This document shows positions 51,620-60,868 of a stretch of DNA of 64,000 nt, in pieces. The position numbers were made by a program, and so were the translations under genes. The stretch is from positions 1-64,000 of the forward strand of contig JBBAVI010000007.1 of assembly GCA_040397785.1 (NCBI GenBank), written 5' to 3'. The notes under the pieces are model-generated. The model had not been told where the DNA came from and did not search any database. It was given only the letters and a program-made list of their open reading frames with translations. The DNA is from M3007 sp040397785 (GTDB taxonomy: Bacteria > Bacteroidota > Bacteroidia > Chitinophagales > Saprospiraceae). The stretch's first letter is position 1; every line of letters begins with the position of its first letter.

Positions 51620-52942
51620 TTATCGTTTACCCGTAGTGGTATTGGTGGTACTGCGGGTGGTACTGCGGAATCGGTTTTTACTTTGGCGAGAAGCGCCATT
51701 GGGTGAAAAACCGGTATTGGAGCGACTTGGTTCATCGCGATAACGCTTCGGACCAGGCTGTTGGCTTTTGCTTTTTTGAGCGGCTGCAGCATGTACTACT
51801 TCGCCTTCACTGTGGTAAGGGTGCAAGGTTACCACGGGAATGTTTTTACCAATCAATTTTTGAATATCGCGCAAGTAAGGGCGCTCTTCAGAATCGCAAA
51901 ATGAAATGGCAACACCACTTGCGCCCGCACGACCGGTACGACCAATGCGATGCACATACGTTTCAGGGATATTGGGCAGTTCGTAATTGAATACATGCGA
52001 CAAAGCATCAATATCAATACCGCGTGCTGCAATATCGGTTGCAACCAAAACACGCAATCGGCCCGTTTTGAAACCTTGTAAAGCCGCTTGACGCGCATTT
52101 TGTGATTTGTTGCCATGGATTGCCTCGGCTGGAATCCCGGCGCCCACCAAATCTTTTACGATTTTATTGGCCCCGTGTTTAGTCCGTGCAAAAACCAATG
52201 CCGAACGAATTGCACGATCGTTCAGCATATCGATCAACAAGGCTTTTTTGTCCTTTTTCTCTACAAAATACACCGATTGATCAATGATTTCAGCAGTAGA
52301 AGCGACCGGCGTAACGGCAACTTTGATCGGATTTTTCAGAATCGTATCGGCCAGTTTCTGAATTTCAGGCGGCATGGTGGCCGAGAAAAACAGTGTTTGG
52401 CGTTTGGCTGGCAAATGGGTGATGACACGGCGCACATCATGGATAAAGCCCATGTCAAGCATGCGGTCGGCCTCATCCAATACAAACATTTTCAGTTCCT
52501 TCAGATGTACGTACTTCTGGTTGATCAAATCAATCAGACGGCCCGGGGTTGCGATCAGAATATCGATACCGTTGCGCAAGGCATCTGTTTGGCTCTTTTG
52601 AGAAACGCCGCCAAAAATTACCTGTGAACGCAAGTTCGTATTGCGGCCATAGGCTTGGAAACTTTCCCCAATTTGAATGGCCAACTCGCGTGTTGGCGTC
52701 AAAATGAGCGCGCGAATTGGTCGAGGACCACGTTCAGGCAGGCGCTCTGCACTGAGTAATTGTAAAATAGGAATTGCAAAAGCAGCCGTTTTACCGGTAC
52801 CCGTTTGGGCACAGCCTAACAAATCATGCTGTTCTAATACAATTGGGATGGATTGGGCCTGAATGGGCGTAGGTTCGGTATATCCTTCGGTTTTCAGGGC
52901 TTTGAGAATGGGTTCAATAAGGTTTAAACCTTCAAATGTCAT
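51620..52942 (-). CDS. DEAD-box RNA helicase (RhlE-like)
   Basis: 440 residues from ATG 52942. All core motifs are present: Q motif ('EPTPIQAQSIP'), Walker A ('AQTGTGKTAAFAIP'), 'PTRELA', 'VLDEADRMLDMGF', 'FFSAT', 'ATDIAARGIDI' and 'HRIGRTGRAG'. A basic Ser/Arg/Thr-rich tail of about 60 residues follows, as in RhlE-type proteins. It remodels RNA, for example in ribosome assembly or cold adaptation. TACCTTTG on the minus strand at 53123-53116 would give a leader of about 170 bases, unusually long in this window and typical of cold-regulated helicase genes. Confidence 0.95.
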   Translation of the reverse strand: MTFEGLNLIEPILKALKTEGYTEPTPIQAQSIPIVLEQHDLLGCAQTGTGKTAAFAIPILQLLSAERLPERGPRPIRALILTPTRELAIQIGESFQAYGRNTNLRSQVIFGGVSQKSQTDALRNGIDILIATPGRLIDLINQKYVHLKELKMFVLDEADRMLDMGFIHDVRRVITHLPAKRQTLFFSATMPPEIQKLADTILKNPIKVAVTPVASTAEIIDQSVYFVEKKDKKALLIDMLNDRAIRSALVFARTKHGANKIVKDLVGAGIPAEAIHGNKSQNARQAALQGFKTGRLRVLVATDIAARGIDIDALSHVFNYELPNIPETYVHRIGRTGRAGASGVAISFCDSEERPYLRDIQKLIGKNIPVVTLHPYHSEGEVVHAAAAQKSKSQQPGPKRYRDEPSRSNTGFSPNGASRQSKNRFRSTTRSTTNTTTGKR

Positions 52943-53166
52943 TATGTAATTATACTTGAAAATGGTCGGCCATGACGTTGTGTGTTTTAGCCGACATTGG
53001 GTGAGGTGTGTATGCACGCGTCACTGAACAGGAATAAAGAGCGTAACTTGCTATAAAACAAGCGTTTAAATCTTACATCAATCACAAACACATCGGTGCA
53101 TACCTGAATGTGATACAAAGGTATGGGCATTTTGCTTGAAAACCTAATTTATACTTAAATAGGCGC

Positions 53167-55809
53167 TCAATGGATGCAAACGGGTATTACTAAAATACGT
53201 CCGGGAAAAACCAATTGCAGTTGATACATACTGGCCGGTAAATCCGCCGTGTATATGGTAAAAACAGGTTCCGAGTCGATGATTTGTTCTGATACAATGC
53301 GTCCATTTGTGTCGTACATGCGTGCGCGCAATGCCCGTGCCTCCATTTTGCTGCAATCTACAAAAAACTGTTTTGTAGCCGGATTGGGATAAATAACGGG
53401 CATGATTGGCGCAAACGGGCTCGAAACAGCCACTATGGTAACTTGAATTTGCGATTGCAAAATTGAAGCGCCACAAGGATTAGTCACGGCGAGGGTAATA
53501 TTATAAACACCACTTTGTGTGTATTGATAACTTGGGTTTTCACCGACCACCTCCGAGGATCCATCTCCAAAGTTCCAGGTGCAGGTTGCCCCGGGCGTAC
53601 TCATATTATTTACGCTCACCAGACCGTTGAAAATGCTGGATACAATAAAACTGGCCAAAGGCACTTTATCAATTTGAATGAAAAAGTTGCGTTCCAGGGT
53701 ATCAGATCCTGCTACATTGCTTACAATTTGACGTGCAGTGTAATTCCCGGTGGTTAAATAATTGACAATTGGATCGGATAAATTAGACGATGCCGGGTTG
53801 CCCCCAGGAAACTCCCACTGGTAACTTGAAGCGTTGATGGCAGCATTGGCAAAAATTATTTCTGCTACATCGCATGTCGTGGTGGAGTCGGGCGATAAAA
53901 ACCCTGCTTTAGGCGCCAAGGTAATCTGAATCGGCACCATTTGGATACTGGTATCACAGGCGTTGAAGGCAAACTGGGTGATCACATAATTGCCGCCAGT
54001 ACTATAGGTGTGTGTAGGGTTTTCATTCTGGCTAAAAGATCCATCGCCGAAAGTCCAGAACACACTGGTATAATTGGAAGCCATATTGGTGAGCACCACG
54101 GTGGTTCCGCTTTGGTTGATGCCAAAAGCGGCAGTAGGCTTAGCCTGAATTTGCAGGGAGGCAGGTTCGGAAATAATCGAGGTGCACCCTACCCTGCTGA
54201 CGCTGCAGCGGTATTGGTACCCGTTTTGATTGTTCGCGGTGGCAGTTAAGGTTAAGGTTGGGGAATTAAACCCAACATACCCTTGTGCGTTTCCGATGTT
54301 TTGCCAACCAGATCCATTGTTCACTTGCCATTGGTATTGCCAGTTTCCGGTATTGCTTGTTATGGAAAATACCGCACTTTTTCCAGCACACACATTCTCC
54401 GACTGGGGATTGTTGAGGATAGCAGGTGCGAAAGCCAGCATGGTTTCTTGCGGAATGGGGGTGAATGCCGGAATTTCGCCATTTTGTCCCGCAGCGGCAT
54501 TGTTGGTACTACCATTGCAGCCATTGCTCGAACTCATTACTATACCAGGTGCTCCCCCAAGGGGAACGGGTATGCCATTTTGATTGGAAATGATATGGCC
54601 ACCACTTCCGCCACCACCTGGTCCAAAGCAACGGTTTTGGTTGTTCGCATTGATAGATCCGCCTTTACCGCCATTGGCTAAAACACTCAATCCATTTGCC
54701 GGATTTGTCAATTCAAGCCAGATACTTCCGCCAGCGCCGCCGCCGCCGCCGCCATCTCCAACGGCTGTTTTGGCCGATCGTCCATTGGAAGCAATCAGCT
54801 GTTGTGTACCCGTTATGGTACCTGCTTTGAGCAGAATAATACCGCCGCCGGCACCACCGGCACTGTTGAGCAGGTTATTGGCATGGCCGGCGCCACCGCC
54901 ACCGCCTAAGTAAATTCGATTGATAAAAGACAAAATACCATATCCGCCCAGGCCTGGGGCATAGCCGTCGCAACCAAACGCGCTGGGTTCGTCATTGTTA
55001 CCGCCTTTACCACCACTAAATAAATTACCGCCGCCGCCGCCGCCCGTGTTGTGATCATTGCCGCCGCCGCCGCCATTGGCTTGCGGACCGCGCCCGAGTT
55101 CTTTTCCGGCATCCGGTATCGAAATACCCTCCCCCTTGAAAGAACCGCGCCAATTGCCATCTGCATAACTATACGCCGACTCCGGAATGGCCCAATTGCA
55201 ATTATTTACAGGGTTGACATATGCCGCGCCACCGCGAAAACCACAACCATCGGCAATTATAGGTGCATCTAGGCGCAAAGTATCCGATATTTCCAGGGCA
55301 AGTACGCCACCCGTGCTGCCATCCCAGGGTTTGGCGCGCAAGGTATCCGTTACATAGGCATGGGTATACTTAGGAAAAGTAACGACCTGAACCTTAGCAG
55401 CCGGAGTATAATTGTATAGGAATCGATTTTTAGCGTAAATTGCATTGAAAGCCACCGAATCAATCACAACCCGTTCATAACGTCCGACCGCATTGTATGT
55501 TTGAACCTGCCCAAAATTGGCATTATTTGAATTTGAAATCGTCGCTCCTTGCATCTGTATCAACAGTAAAGTGGCCCCCTTTCGGAAGCCCGTGGTGTCA
55601 CCCACAGAGATACGTCCGTTACAAGTATCAATGGACGTTACCGCGCTGTACCGGTTTAGGATACCAGAAAGCGCGACCGATTGTGCATCCATCGGAGCAG
55701 GGGAAAAAAAGATTGCAAACAGGATTAAAAGATAATAAATTAGGGAAGCGCGGACCGAAAAATGCGAGCAAGGCTCCGGCAATACCGGAAAAAGGGTAGT
55801 TTGTTTCAC
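53167..55809 (-). CDS. Very glycine-rich secreted PKD protein with T9SS tail
   Basis: 880 residues. A signal segment ends near residue 43 ('APMDAQ'). The N-terminal domain (about 45-200) is followed by a glycine-rich region (about 230-420) with repeated runs of five or six Gly. Next come an Ig-like domain ('NWQYQWQVNNGSGWQNIG'), three PKD-type domains ('VFWTFGDGSFSQNENPTHTY', 'YQWEFPGGNPASS', 'CTWNFGDGSSEVVGENP') and a C-terminal T9SS sorting domain ('MPVIYPNPATKQFFVDC'). It is exported to the surface or medium. No catalytic motif is seen, so it is probably an adhesin or matrix protein. The upstream 222 bp hold no other gene. Confidence 0.85.
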   Translation of the reverse strand: MKQTTLFPVLPEPCSHFSVRASLIYYLLILFAIFFSPAPMDAQSVALSGILNRYSAVTSIDTCNGRISVGDTTGFRKGATLLLIQMQGATISNSNNANFGQVQTYNAVGRYERVVIDSVAFNAIYAKNRFLYNYTPAAKVQVVTFPKYTHAYVTDTLRAKPWDGSTGGVLALEISDTLRLDAPIIADGCGFRGGAAYVNPVNNCNWAIPESAYSYADGNWRGSFKGEGISIPDAGKELGRGPQANGGGGGNDHNTGGGGGGNLFSGGKGGNNDEPSAFGCDGYAPGLGGYGILSFINRIYLGGGGGAGHANNLLNSAGGAGGGIILLKAGTITGTQQLIASNGRSAKTAVGDGGGGGGAGGSIWLELTNPANGLSVLANGGKGGSINANNQNRCFGPGGGGSGGHIISNQNGIPVPLGGAPGIVMSSSNGCNGSTNNAAAGQNGEIPAFTPIPQETMLAFAPAILNNPQSENVCAGKSAVFSITSNTGNWQYQWQVNNGSGWQNIGNAQGYVGFNSPTLTLTATANNQNGYQYRCSVSRVGCTSIISEPASLQIQAKPTAAFGINQSGTTVVLTNMASNYTSVFWTFGDGSFSQNENPTHTYSTGGNYVITQFAFNACDTSIQMVPIQITLAPKAGFLSPDSTTTCDVAEIIFANAAINASSYQWEFPGGNPASSNLSDPIVNYLTTGNYTARQIVSNVAGSDTLERNFFIQIDKVPLASFIVSSIFNGLVSVNNMSTPGATCTWNFGDGSSEVVGENPSYQYTQSGVYNITLAVTNPCGASILQSQIQVTIVAVSSPFAPIMPVIYPNPATKQFFVDCSKMEARALRARMYDTNGRIVSEQIIDSEPVFTIYTADLPASMYQLQLVFPGRILVIPVCIH

Positions 55810-55930
55810 AGAAAAGGATCGTTTGCGATTTTTGAATCATAAAGATACGGTTGAAATCGATCTATTACTACAAAAATGAATTTAAGGTTGGGATAACAAA
55901 CGAAAATGTAAAATAAGCCCACAATAATAT

Positions 55931-55962
55931 TTTGTTTTCTGCGGCAGATGGTTGTACATTTG
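55931..55962 (+). promoter_or_regulatory. rpsP promoter
   Basis: TTTG at 55931-55934, 20-bp spacer, TACATTTG at 55955-55962: an exact match to the Bacteroidota consensus. The leader of about 75 bases contains CCCGGTGTTACCGAGGG-like pairing (about 55977-55992) that could form a small hairpin. Confidence 0.8.
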
Positions 55963-56040
55963 CGCCCTCGAAAAGCCCGGTGTTACCGAGGGTAAGTAAC
56001 CGGGCGAGATTTTATCTCTTCATCAATTTTCTTTATTACC

Positions 56041-56568
56041 ATGGCAGTAAAACTTCGTCTGCAACGTAAAGGCCGTAGAAAGGCCCCTTTTTATCACATT
56101 GTAGTGGCAGATAGCCGCGCTCCACGTGATGGCCGTTTTATCGAAAAAATCGGCACCTACAATCCACTTACAGTACCTGCAACCATCGAACTCAATCAAG
56201 ATGCCGCTTTCAAATGGCTCATGACCGGTGCTGAACCTACCGATACGGTGAACGCGATCTTGCGTTTCAAAGGCGTTTTGTTGCGCAAACACTTACAATT
56301 AGGTGTAAATAAAGGCGCAATCACCCAGGAAGTAGCCGACGAAAAACTGGCTACGTGGATGGCAGGTAAAGACGGCGCAATTACCAAACAGAAAGATGCG
56401 GTTAAAGAACAAAAATTAGCACGCATCGCTAAAATGGATGGTGTTGCCAAAATCAAAGCAAAACCTGTAGAAGAAGTTCCTGCTGAAGAACCTGCAACCG
56501 AAGAAGCAACAGACGCTGCAACTACAGAAGAAACGCCAGCAGCAGACGAAAATACTGCAGAGGCTTAA
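56041..56568 (+). CDS. rpsP: Ribosomal protein S16 with extended acidic C-terminus
   Basis: 175 residues. Residues 1-85 are standard bS16 ('MAVKLRLQRKGRRKAPFYHI', 'SRAPRDGRFIEKIGTYNP'). The rest is an extension of about 90 residues ending in Ala/Glu/Thr-rich sequence, a feature of Bacteroidota S16. It is a component of the 30S subunit. Its own promoter precedes it and a terminator follows 52 bp after the stop, so it is transcribed alone and not with the usual rimM-trmD partners. Confidence 0.96.
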   Translation: MAVKLRLQRKGRRKAPFYHIVVADSRAPRDGRFIEKIGTYNPLTVPATIELNQDAAFKWLMTGAEPTDTVNAILRFKGVLLRKHLQLGVNKGAITQEVADEKLATWMAGKDGAITKQKDAVKEQKLARIAKMDGVAKIKAKPVEEVPAEEPATEEATDAATTEETPAADENTAEA

Positions 56569-56619
56569 TTGATCTTTCACAAAGGTTTTTACCTTTGCAT
56601 TTAATACGATGTTTATCAG

Positions 56620-56659
56620 GACCTGGTAAAGCCCTTGTTGGTTTTACCAGGTCTTTTTT
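56620..56659 (+). terminator. Intrinsic terminator after rpsP
   Basis: GACCTGGTAAA (56620-56630) pairs with TTTACCAGGTC (56643-56653) around a 12-base loop, followed by six Ts. Confidence 0.9.
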
Positions 56660-56701
56660 CAATAAATTTGAATTACCTCATTTCAAACAACCCTTTTTAA
56701 T

Positions 56702-58090
56702 ATGCAATCACTTGAAGATCAATACTATAACAGTCTGAATGAAATTGCTGCCACCATTCAGGAATCCCCTGTATTAGCCCAATACCTCGAAGAGGAAGAG
56801 GATGATTTGTACAATGATTTGCGCCTGGAATTCGAACCTCGCCTGTCTGAATTGCACCATCGGGTTGCAGCCGAAGAACCTTTGCAATTGGTGACTTTCG
56901 AAAAATACCTGTTAGAGCCGGTTTTTGAAGGTTTATACCTGCCTCGTATTCTGGGGTATGCTGTTTTGCGCGGTGAAATCAATGATCAATACCGATATGT
57001 GCGTCCAAACGACCATTTTAAGGATATTTTGCTTGCAATTTGCGCCAGTCCGCATTTTGAACAACTAAAAAAACGCATCGGCCAAAGTATTTCGGTCGGA
57101 TTCGCACTCAGCAGCGATATCTGGATCACCAACTTGCTGTCGATTGTTGAAAATAAACGGATTCGCTACTTTTTACAACAACAGAAAAATGACCGATTCC
57201 GCGATCTGAAAGACCGCAACGACCTATACATGCGGTATTCGAACCAGTTCCGCAACGAATTGTATTTCTCCGCCGATTTTCCTACTTCACTGGGAGAAAT
57301 GAAAGCGAATTTTTCGGCGCTGCGCCAATTTTTGCTCAAACGCTTCGAAGTTGGCGGCGATAACTCCAGCCTGAAAGAAAAAATCAAAGGATTTTTAGAT
57401 AATCAAGAATTTTACGGAACGGAAGAATACATGGAAATGCTCGCCATGTTCGGCAACTATATCGACCTGGATCCGGCAGAACGCTTGTCTTTTGCCACCC
57501 ATTTCGAACGCGAACGCCGTTCTTTTGCCGAATTTGACCTGCGCTACATGCGCTTTCTGATCGGTTTGTATAAAAAACCGGGCATCGAAGCCATCAACGA
57601 CGAACGGATGGCTGCAGCCATTGATAAAAACTGGAAAGATAAAATCACCGATTATTACCATATTGGAGAAAAAATACACCGCCTGGGCTATGCCGATCCA
57701 GAAGCCATTGAAGCGGCACAAGAATTTTACAACAACCATGAAGGTTTGTCGGTCGAAACCGAGTGCTTGCGCCAATTAATTTTACGCTATGTTTCCTCAG
57801 CAATGGCTGGCATCAGCGAACGCGCTTATACGGAGTATTTTGAACTGACAAAAATCTTTGGTTTGTACATCCGTATCTTCGGAAACAGCCAATTTAATTT
57901 GGACGTTGAGAAACTTTCGATGAATTATGTCGATAAATTATTGAAAAAATACATCGATAAGCGCGGTAAAGATTACCAGGATATCAAAAAGTTTGTTTCT
58001 ACCCAATTTGTAGATCTGGGCTTCCTGAAGGATAAAGAGGTGGTGGAAATTTTCAAATCACGGCGCAAAAAACGCAAAGCAGGCGAATAG
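56702..58090 (+). CDS. Conserved hypothetical helical protein
   Basis: 462 residues, soluble, mostly alpha-helical, rich in Glu, Lys, Tyr and Phe, with a basic C-terminus ('KSRRKKRKAGE'). The N-terminus 'MQSLEDQYYNSLNEIAATIQ' and an acidic patch 'EEEEDDLYNDL' are notable. No motif, signal or membrane segment was recognised and no function is proposed. It is flanked by the rpsP terminator and the lepB promoter, so it is transcribed alone or read into lepB. Confidence 0.7.
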   Translation: MQSLEDQYYNSLNEIAATIQESPVLAQYLEEEEDDLYNDLRLEFEPRLSELHHRVAAEEPLQLVTFEKYLLEPVFEGLYLPRILGYAVLRGEINDQYRYVRPNDHFKDILLAICASPHFEQLKKRIGQSISVGFALSSDIWITNLLSIVENKRIRYFLQQQKNDRFRDLKDRNDLYMRYSNQFRNELYFSADFPTSLGEMKANFSALRQFLLKRFEVGGDNSSLKEKIKGFLDNQEFYGTEEYMEMLAMFGNYIDLDPAERLSFATHFERERRSFAEFDLRYMRFLIGLYKKPGIEAINDERMAAAIDKNWKDKITDYYHIGEKIHRLGYADPEAIEAAQEFYNNHEGLSVETECLRQLILRYVSSAMAGISERAYTEYFELTKIFGLYIRIFGNSQFNLDVEKLSMNYVDKLLKKYIDKRGKDYQDIKKFVSTQFVDLGFLKDKEVVEIFKSRRKKRKAGE

Positions 58091-58229
58091 GCCAACTTTT
58101 TTCAGGATTTGAAAAGAGTTGTCAATCGAAAAATCTATACTGCCTGTCGAAGCGTAGTCGAAAGGTCAAGGGCTTGAATTACATTTGCCTGCCTATCACC
58201 TAAATCAAAGCTTATCAACTGCATTAACT

Positions 58230-59801
58230 ATGTCAATTCTGATTTTTTTGATCGTTCTCTACATTTTGCTGGGCATCAGCATGATGAAACTGTTTGAAAA
58301 AGCAGGAATTCCGGGTTGGAAAGCCCTGGTTCCCGGACTTGCTTCCATAGAATGGTGCAAGATGGTAGGCCGCAAACCACAATATGCATTGTGGTTGCTG
58401 TTCCCGATCGTCAACTTCTTTATTTACGCCGGTTTGGTGATTGATATGGTCCGGTCATTTGGGAAACACGGATTTTGGAATGCAGTGATCGCAGTCGTTT
58501 ACGCGCCCGTTCCTTTCTTTTTGATTGGAAATAATGCAAAAGACGTATATAATGGACCGATTCTGGAACGCGAACGCGAATACCACCGTTTGCACCATGA
58601 GGCCCAAAGCAAAAATGACAAAACGACTTTGCGTAAAATCGAAACAGATTTTGCCTTCATGCACAAATCGCAGGTACGTGAATGGTCGGAAGCCATTATT
58701 TTTGCGGTATTTGCAGCGGCCTTTATCCGTATGTTTTTGATTGAAGCGTATGTAATTCCAACCTCTTCGATGGAAGGTTCGTTGAAAGTAGGCGACTTTT
58801 TGTTTGTGAGTAAGGCGCATTACGGCATTCGTACGCCCATGACGGTGATTCAATTCCCTTTGATGCACAACCGTTTGCCATCCAACCTGGGCGAGTCGTA
58901 TTTAACCAAACCGTCCCTTCCCTACTTCCGACTGCCCGCCATTGAAAGCATCGACCATAACGAACCAGTCGTGTTCAATTTCCCGGCGGGCGACAGTATA
59001 GTGATTACCCCGGAACGCAATTTTGATATTTACCAGTTGCGCCAGCAAAGTGGTGGCCAGTTGCCGCCCGGCGTGGATGTAATAGCCCGCCCAATAGATA
59101 AAAAAGACCATTATATCAAACGTTGCATTGGTTTACCCGGCGATAGTCTGGTGATCCGTTCCGGCGTGGTGTACATCAATGGGGTTGCTGCACAGGTACC
59201 TACCCATCGTCAGTTTTTATACCATGTGACAGGCAATATCAATTTGAAAAAATTGGAAGACTGGGGAGTTAGTTTGAACGATGCGGGCCGCAATGCCTCC
59301 GCTTCGGGTTATTTCAACCTCGATGATGCCCAATTGGAGAAAGTAAAATCCATTGGATCGGACATTAAAGTAGAGCGGGTGCCGCAACAACGCTTCCCGG
59401 GTTATGTGTTCCCGAACGATGCAAAACGCTTTGGCGCCTGGACGGTGGATGATTATGGCCCGATTTATATCCCTAAAAAAGGGGTGACTATGCCGATTAA
59501 CATGGATAATATTGCGTTTTATATCCGTATTATCCGCGATTTTGAGCATAACAAATTGGAACTCAAGGGCGATAAAATCTTCATCAATGGCCAGGAGTCG
59601 GGTGCCTATACCTTCCGGCAAAATTACTTCTGGATGATGGGTGATAACCGCCACAACTCGGAAGACTCCCGTATTTGGGGGTATGTGCCTGAAGATCACG
59701 TGGTAGGTAAACCGCTGTTTATTTGGTTCTCCACCAAAAACGGCAGCTTGAGCAATGGGATTAACTGGAACCGGATTTTCAAATCTGCTAGCGCGATGTA
59801 G
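58230..59801 (+). CDS. lepB: Signal peptidase I (large Bacteroidota form)
   Basis: 523 residues from ATG 58230. Three N-terminal membrane helices occupy the first 105 residues and a fourth precedes the catalytic domain. The nucleophile is the Ser in 'VIPTSSMEGSLKVGDFLFVS', the general-base Lys is in 'DHYIKRCIGLPGDSL', and box E is 'WMMGDNRHNSEDSRIWG'. About 100 residues are inserted between the Ser and Lys boxes and another 120 before box E, making it about twice the size of E. coli-type proteins. It removes signal peptides at the outer face of the inner membrane, including those of the T9SS cargo proteins here. TACATTTG at 58180-58187 is a likely -7 box. Confidence 0.94.
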   Translation: MSILIFLIVLYILLGISMMKLFEKAGIPGWKALVPGLASIEWCKMVGRKPQYALWLLFPIVNFFIYAGLVIDMVRSFGKHGFWNAVIAVVYAPVPFFLIGNNAKDVYNGPILEREREYHRLHHEAQSKNDKTTLRKIETDFAFMHKSQVREWSEAIIFAVFAAAFIRMFLIEAYVIPTSSMEGSLKVGDFLFVSKAHYGIRTPMTVIQFPLMHNRLPSNLGESYLTKPSLPYFRLPAIESIDHNEPVVFNFPAGDSIVITPERNFDIYQLRQQSGGQLPPGVDVIARPIDKKDHYIKRCIGLPGDSLVIRSGVVYINGVAAQVPTHRQFLYHVTGNINLKKLEDWGVSLNDAGRNASASGYFNLDDAQLEKVKSIGSDIKVERVPQQRFPGYVFPNDAKRFGAWTVDDYGPIYIPKKGVTMPINMDNIAFYIRIIRDFEHNKLELKGDKIFINGQESGAYTFRQNYFWMMGDNRHNSEDSRIWGYVPEDHVVGKPLFIWFSTKNGSLSNGINWNRIFKSASAM

Positions 59802-59826
59802 TGGGTTTACCACACTACTTGATGTA

Positions 59827-59922
59827 TTTCGCGCAGATGCTGCGCAGAAAAAAAGCACAGATATTACGCAGAAAAATCTGTGTAACATCTGTGCTTTTTT
59901 TCTGTGTAAAATCTGCGCGAAA
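59827..59922. repeat. 96-bp imperfect palindrome between lepB and rdgB
   Basis: Two 46-bp arms match at 40 of 46 positions around AAAA. They include the perfect inner pair AGAAAAAAAGCACAGAT / ATCTGTGCTTTTTTTCT and outer ends TTTCGCGCAGAT / ATCTGCGCGAAA. It lies between convergent genes and carries T tracts on both strands, so it should terminate both. Confidence 0.9.
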
Positions 59923-59936
59923 CAAAAAAGTTTCTA

Positions 59937-60506
59937 CTAAAGCACTTCGGTAAGTTTCGCGATAGCCCGTGCACGGTGGCTGATCTGATTTTTGATCGCT
60001 TCCCCCAATTCGGCGAACGTTTCATCAAATCCTTCCGGGATAAAGATCGGATCGTAGCCGAAGCCGCCTGTCCCGCGGGGTTCGGTGGCAATTTGGCCCG
60101 CGCAGATGCCCTCCAGCAGGGTTTCTTTTCCTTCTTTTACCAGGGCGATGATGGTTCGAAAGCGTGCACGGCGGGTATCCTTGTTTTCAAGGTTATGCAG
60201 CAGCAGGTTGTTGTTTGCATTCGGGTCGCGGGTGTCGCCCGCATAGCGCGCGGTGTGTACGCCGGGCGCGCCTGCGAGGGCCTCCACTTCCAGGCCTGTA
60301 TCTTCCGAAAAACAGTCGAAGCCGAAGTGTTCTTTGACATACCGCGCTTTGAGCAGGGCATTTCCTTCGAGCGTATCTTCCGTTTCTTCGATATCTTCTA
60401 GACAACCAATGTCTTTAAGGGTTTTGATGTGGTATTTTCCGCCCAGCATTTGTTCTACTTCTTTGGCTTTATGAGGGTTGTTGGTGGCGAAGACTAGGAT
60501 TTTCAT
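59937..60506 (-). CDS. rdgB: XTP/dITP pyrophosphatase (RdgB/HAM1 family)
   Basis: 189 residues from ATG 60506 (a TTG further upstream at 60524 is less likely). Family motifs are 'FATNNPHKAKEVEQML', 'FSEDTGLEVEALAGAPGVHT' and 'GFGYDPIFIPEG'. It removes non-canonical purine NTPs from the nucleotide pool. Its stop is 14 bp from the large palindrome shared with lepB. Confidence 0.95.
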   Translation of the reverse strand: MKILVFATNNPHKAKEVEQMLGGKYHIKTLKDIGCLEDIEETEDTLEGNALLKARYVKEHFGFDCFSEDTGLEVEALAGAPGVHTARYAGDTRDPNANNNLLLHNLENKDTRRARFRTIIALVKEGKETLLEGICAGQIATEPRGTGGFGYDPIFIPEGFDETFAELGEAIKNQISHRARAIAKLTEVL

Positions 60507-60567
60507 GGTGTGTTTTTGCTGCAATAATACAGCTGATTGAGAGGACCTTGCCGCACGTAGTTAATAC

Positions 60568-60598
60568 TTGTTTTCTAATTTAAAAACTTTTATCTTTG
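60568..60598 (+). promoter_or_regulatory. Promoter of the vapB-like/vapC-like pair
   Basis: TTG at 60568-60570, 20-bp spacer, TATCTTTG at 60591-60598, with the antitoxin ATG 15 bases downstream of the box. Confidence 0.75.
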
Positions 60599-60613
60599 TA
60601 AAAAGAAAATACC

Positions 60614-60868
60614 ATGCAACAATTAATTTTAAACATCGAAGAAAATCGTTATGCACTGCTTTTGCAGTTTTTAAATACATTAGACTATGTAAAGGTAGTA
60701 CAGACGTCTTCTGGTAATCCACCTGTACATTTAGCCCAAAACCCTTCTACATCAGACAGCCAATTGGTTCAGCTGCGATCAGTATTGGAAAAACAGTCAA
60801 AGCCACTTTTCCAAGGTATAACAGATCCTTTAGTTTGGCAAAATCAACAGCGAGATGAGTGGTCGTAA
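60614..60868 (+). CDS. Antitoxin of a VapBC-like toxin-antitoxin pair
   Basis: 84 residues. Short, with a hydrophobic-helical start 'LILNIEENRYALLLQFLNTL' and a C-terminal segment ending 'LVWQNQQRDEWS', a form common for Bacteroidota antitoxins paired with PIN toxins. The last 14 bases overlap the ATG of the toxin frame at 60855, the usual arrangement for such pairs. The antitoxin itself is intact and has a good promoter. Confidence 0.72.
   Translation: MQQLILNIEENRYALLLQFLNTLDYVKVVQTSSGNPPVHLAQNPSTSDSQLVQLRSVLEKQSKPLFQGITDPLVWQNQQRDEWS

Noticed and set aside
54230..55272. Pro/Ala-rich plus-strand frames
   Set aside because: They are antisense images of the glycine-run region of the T9SS protein.
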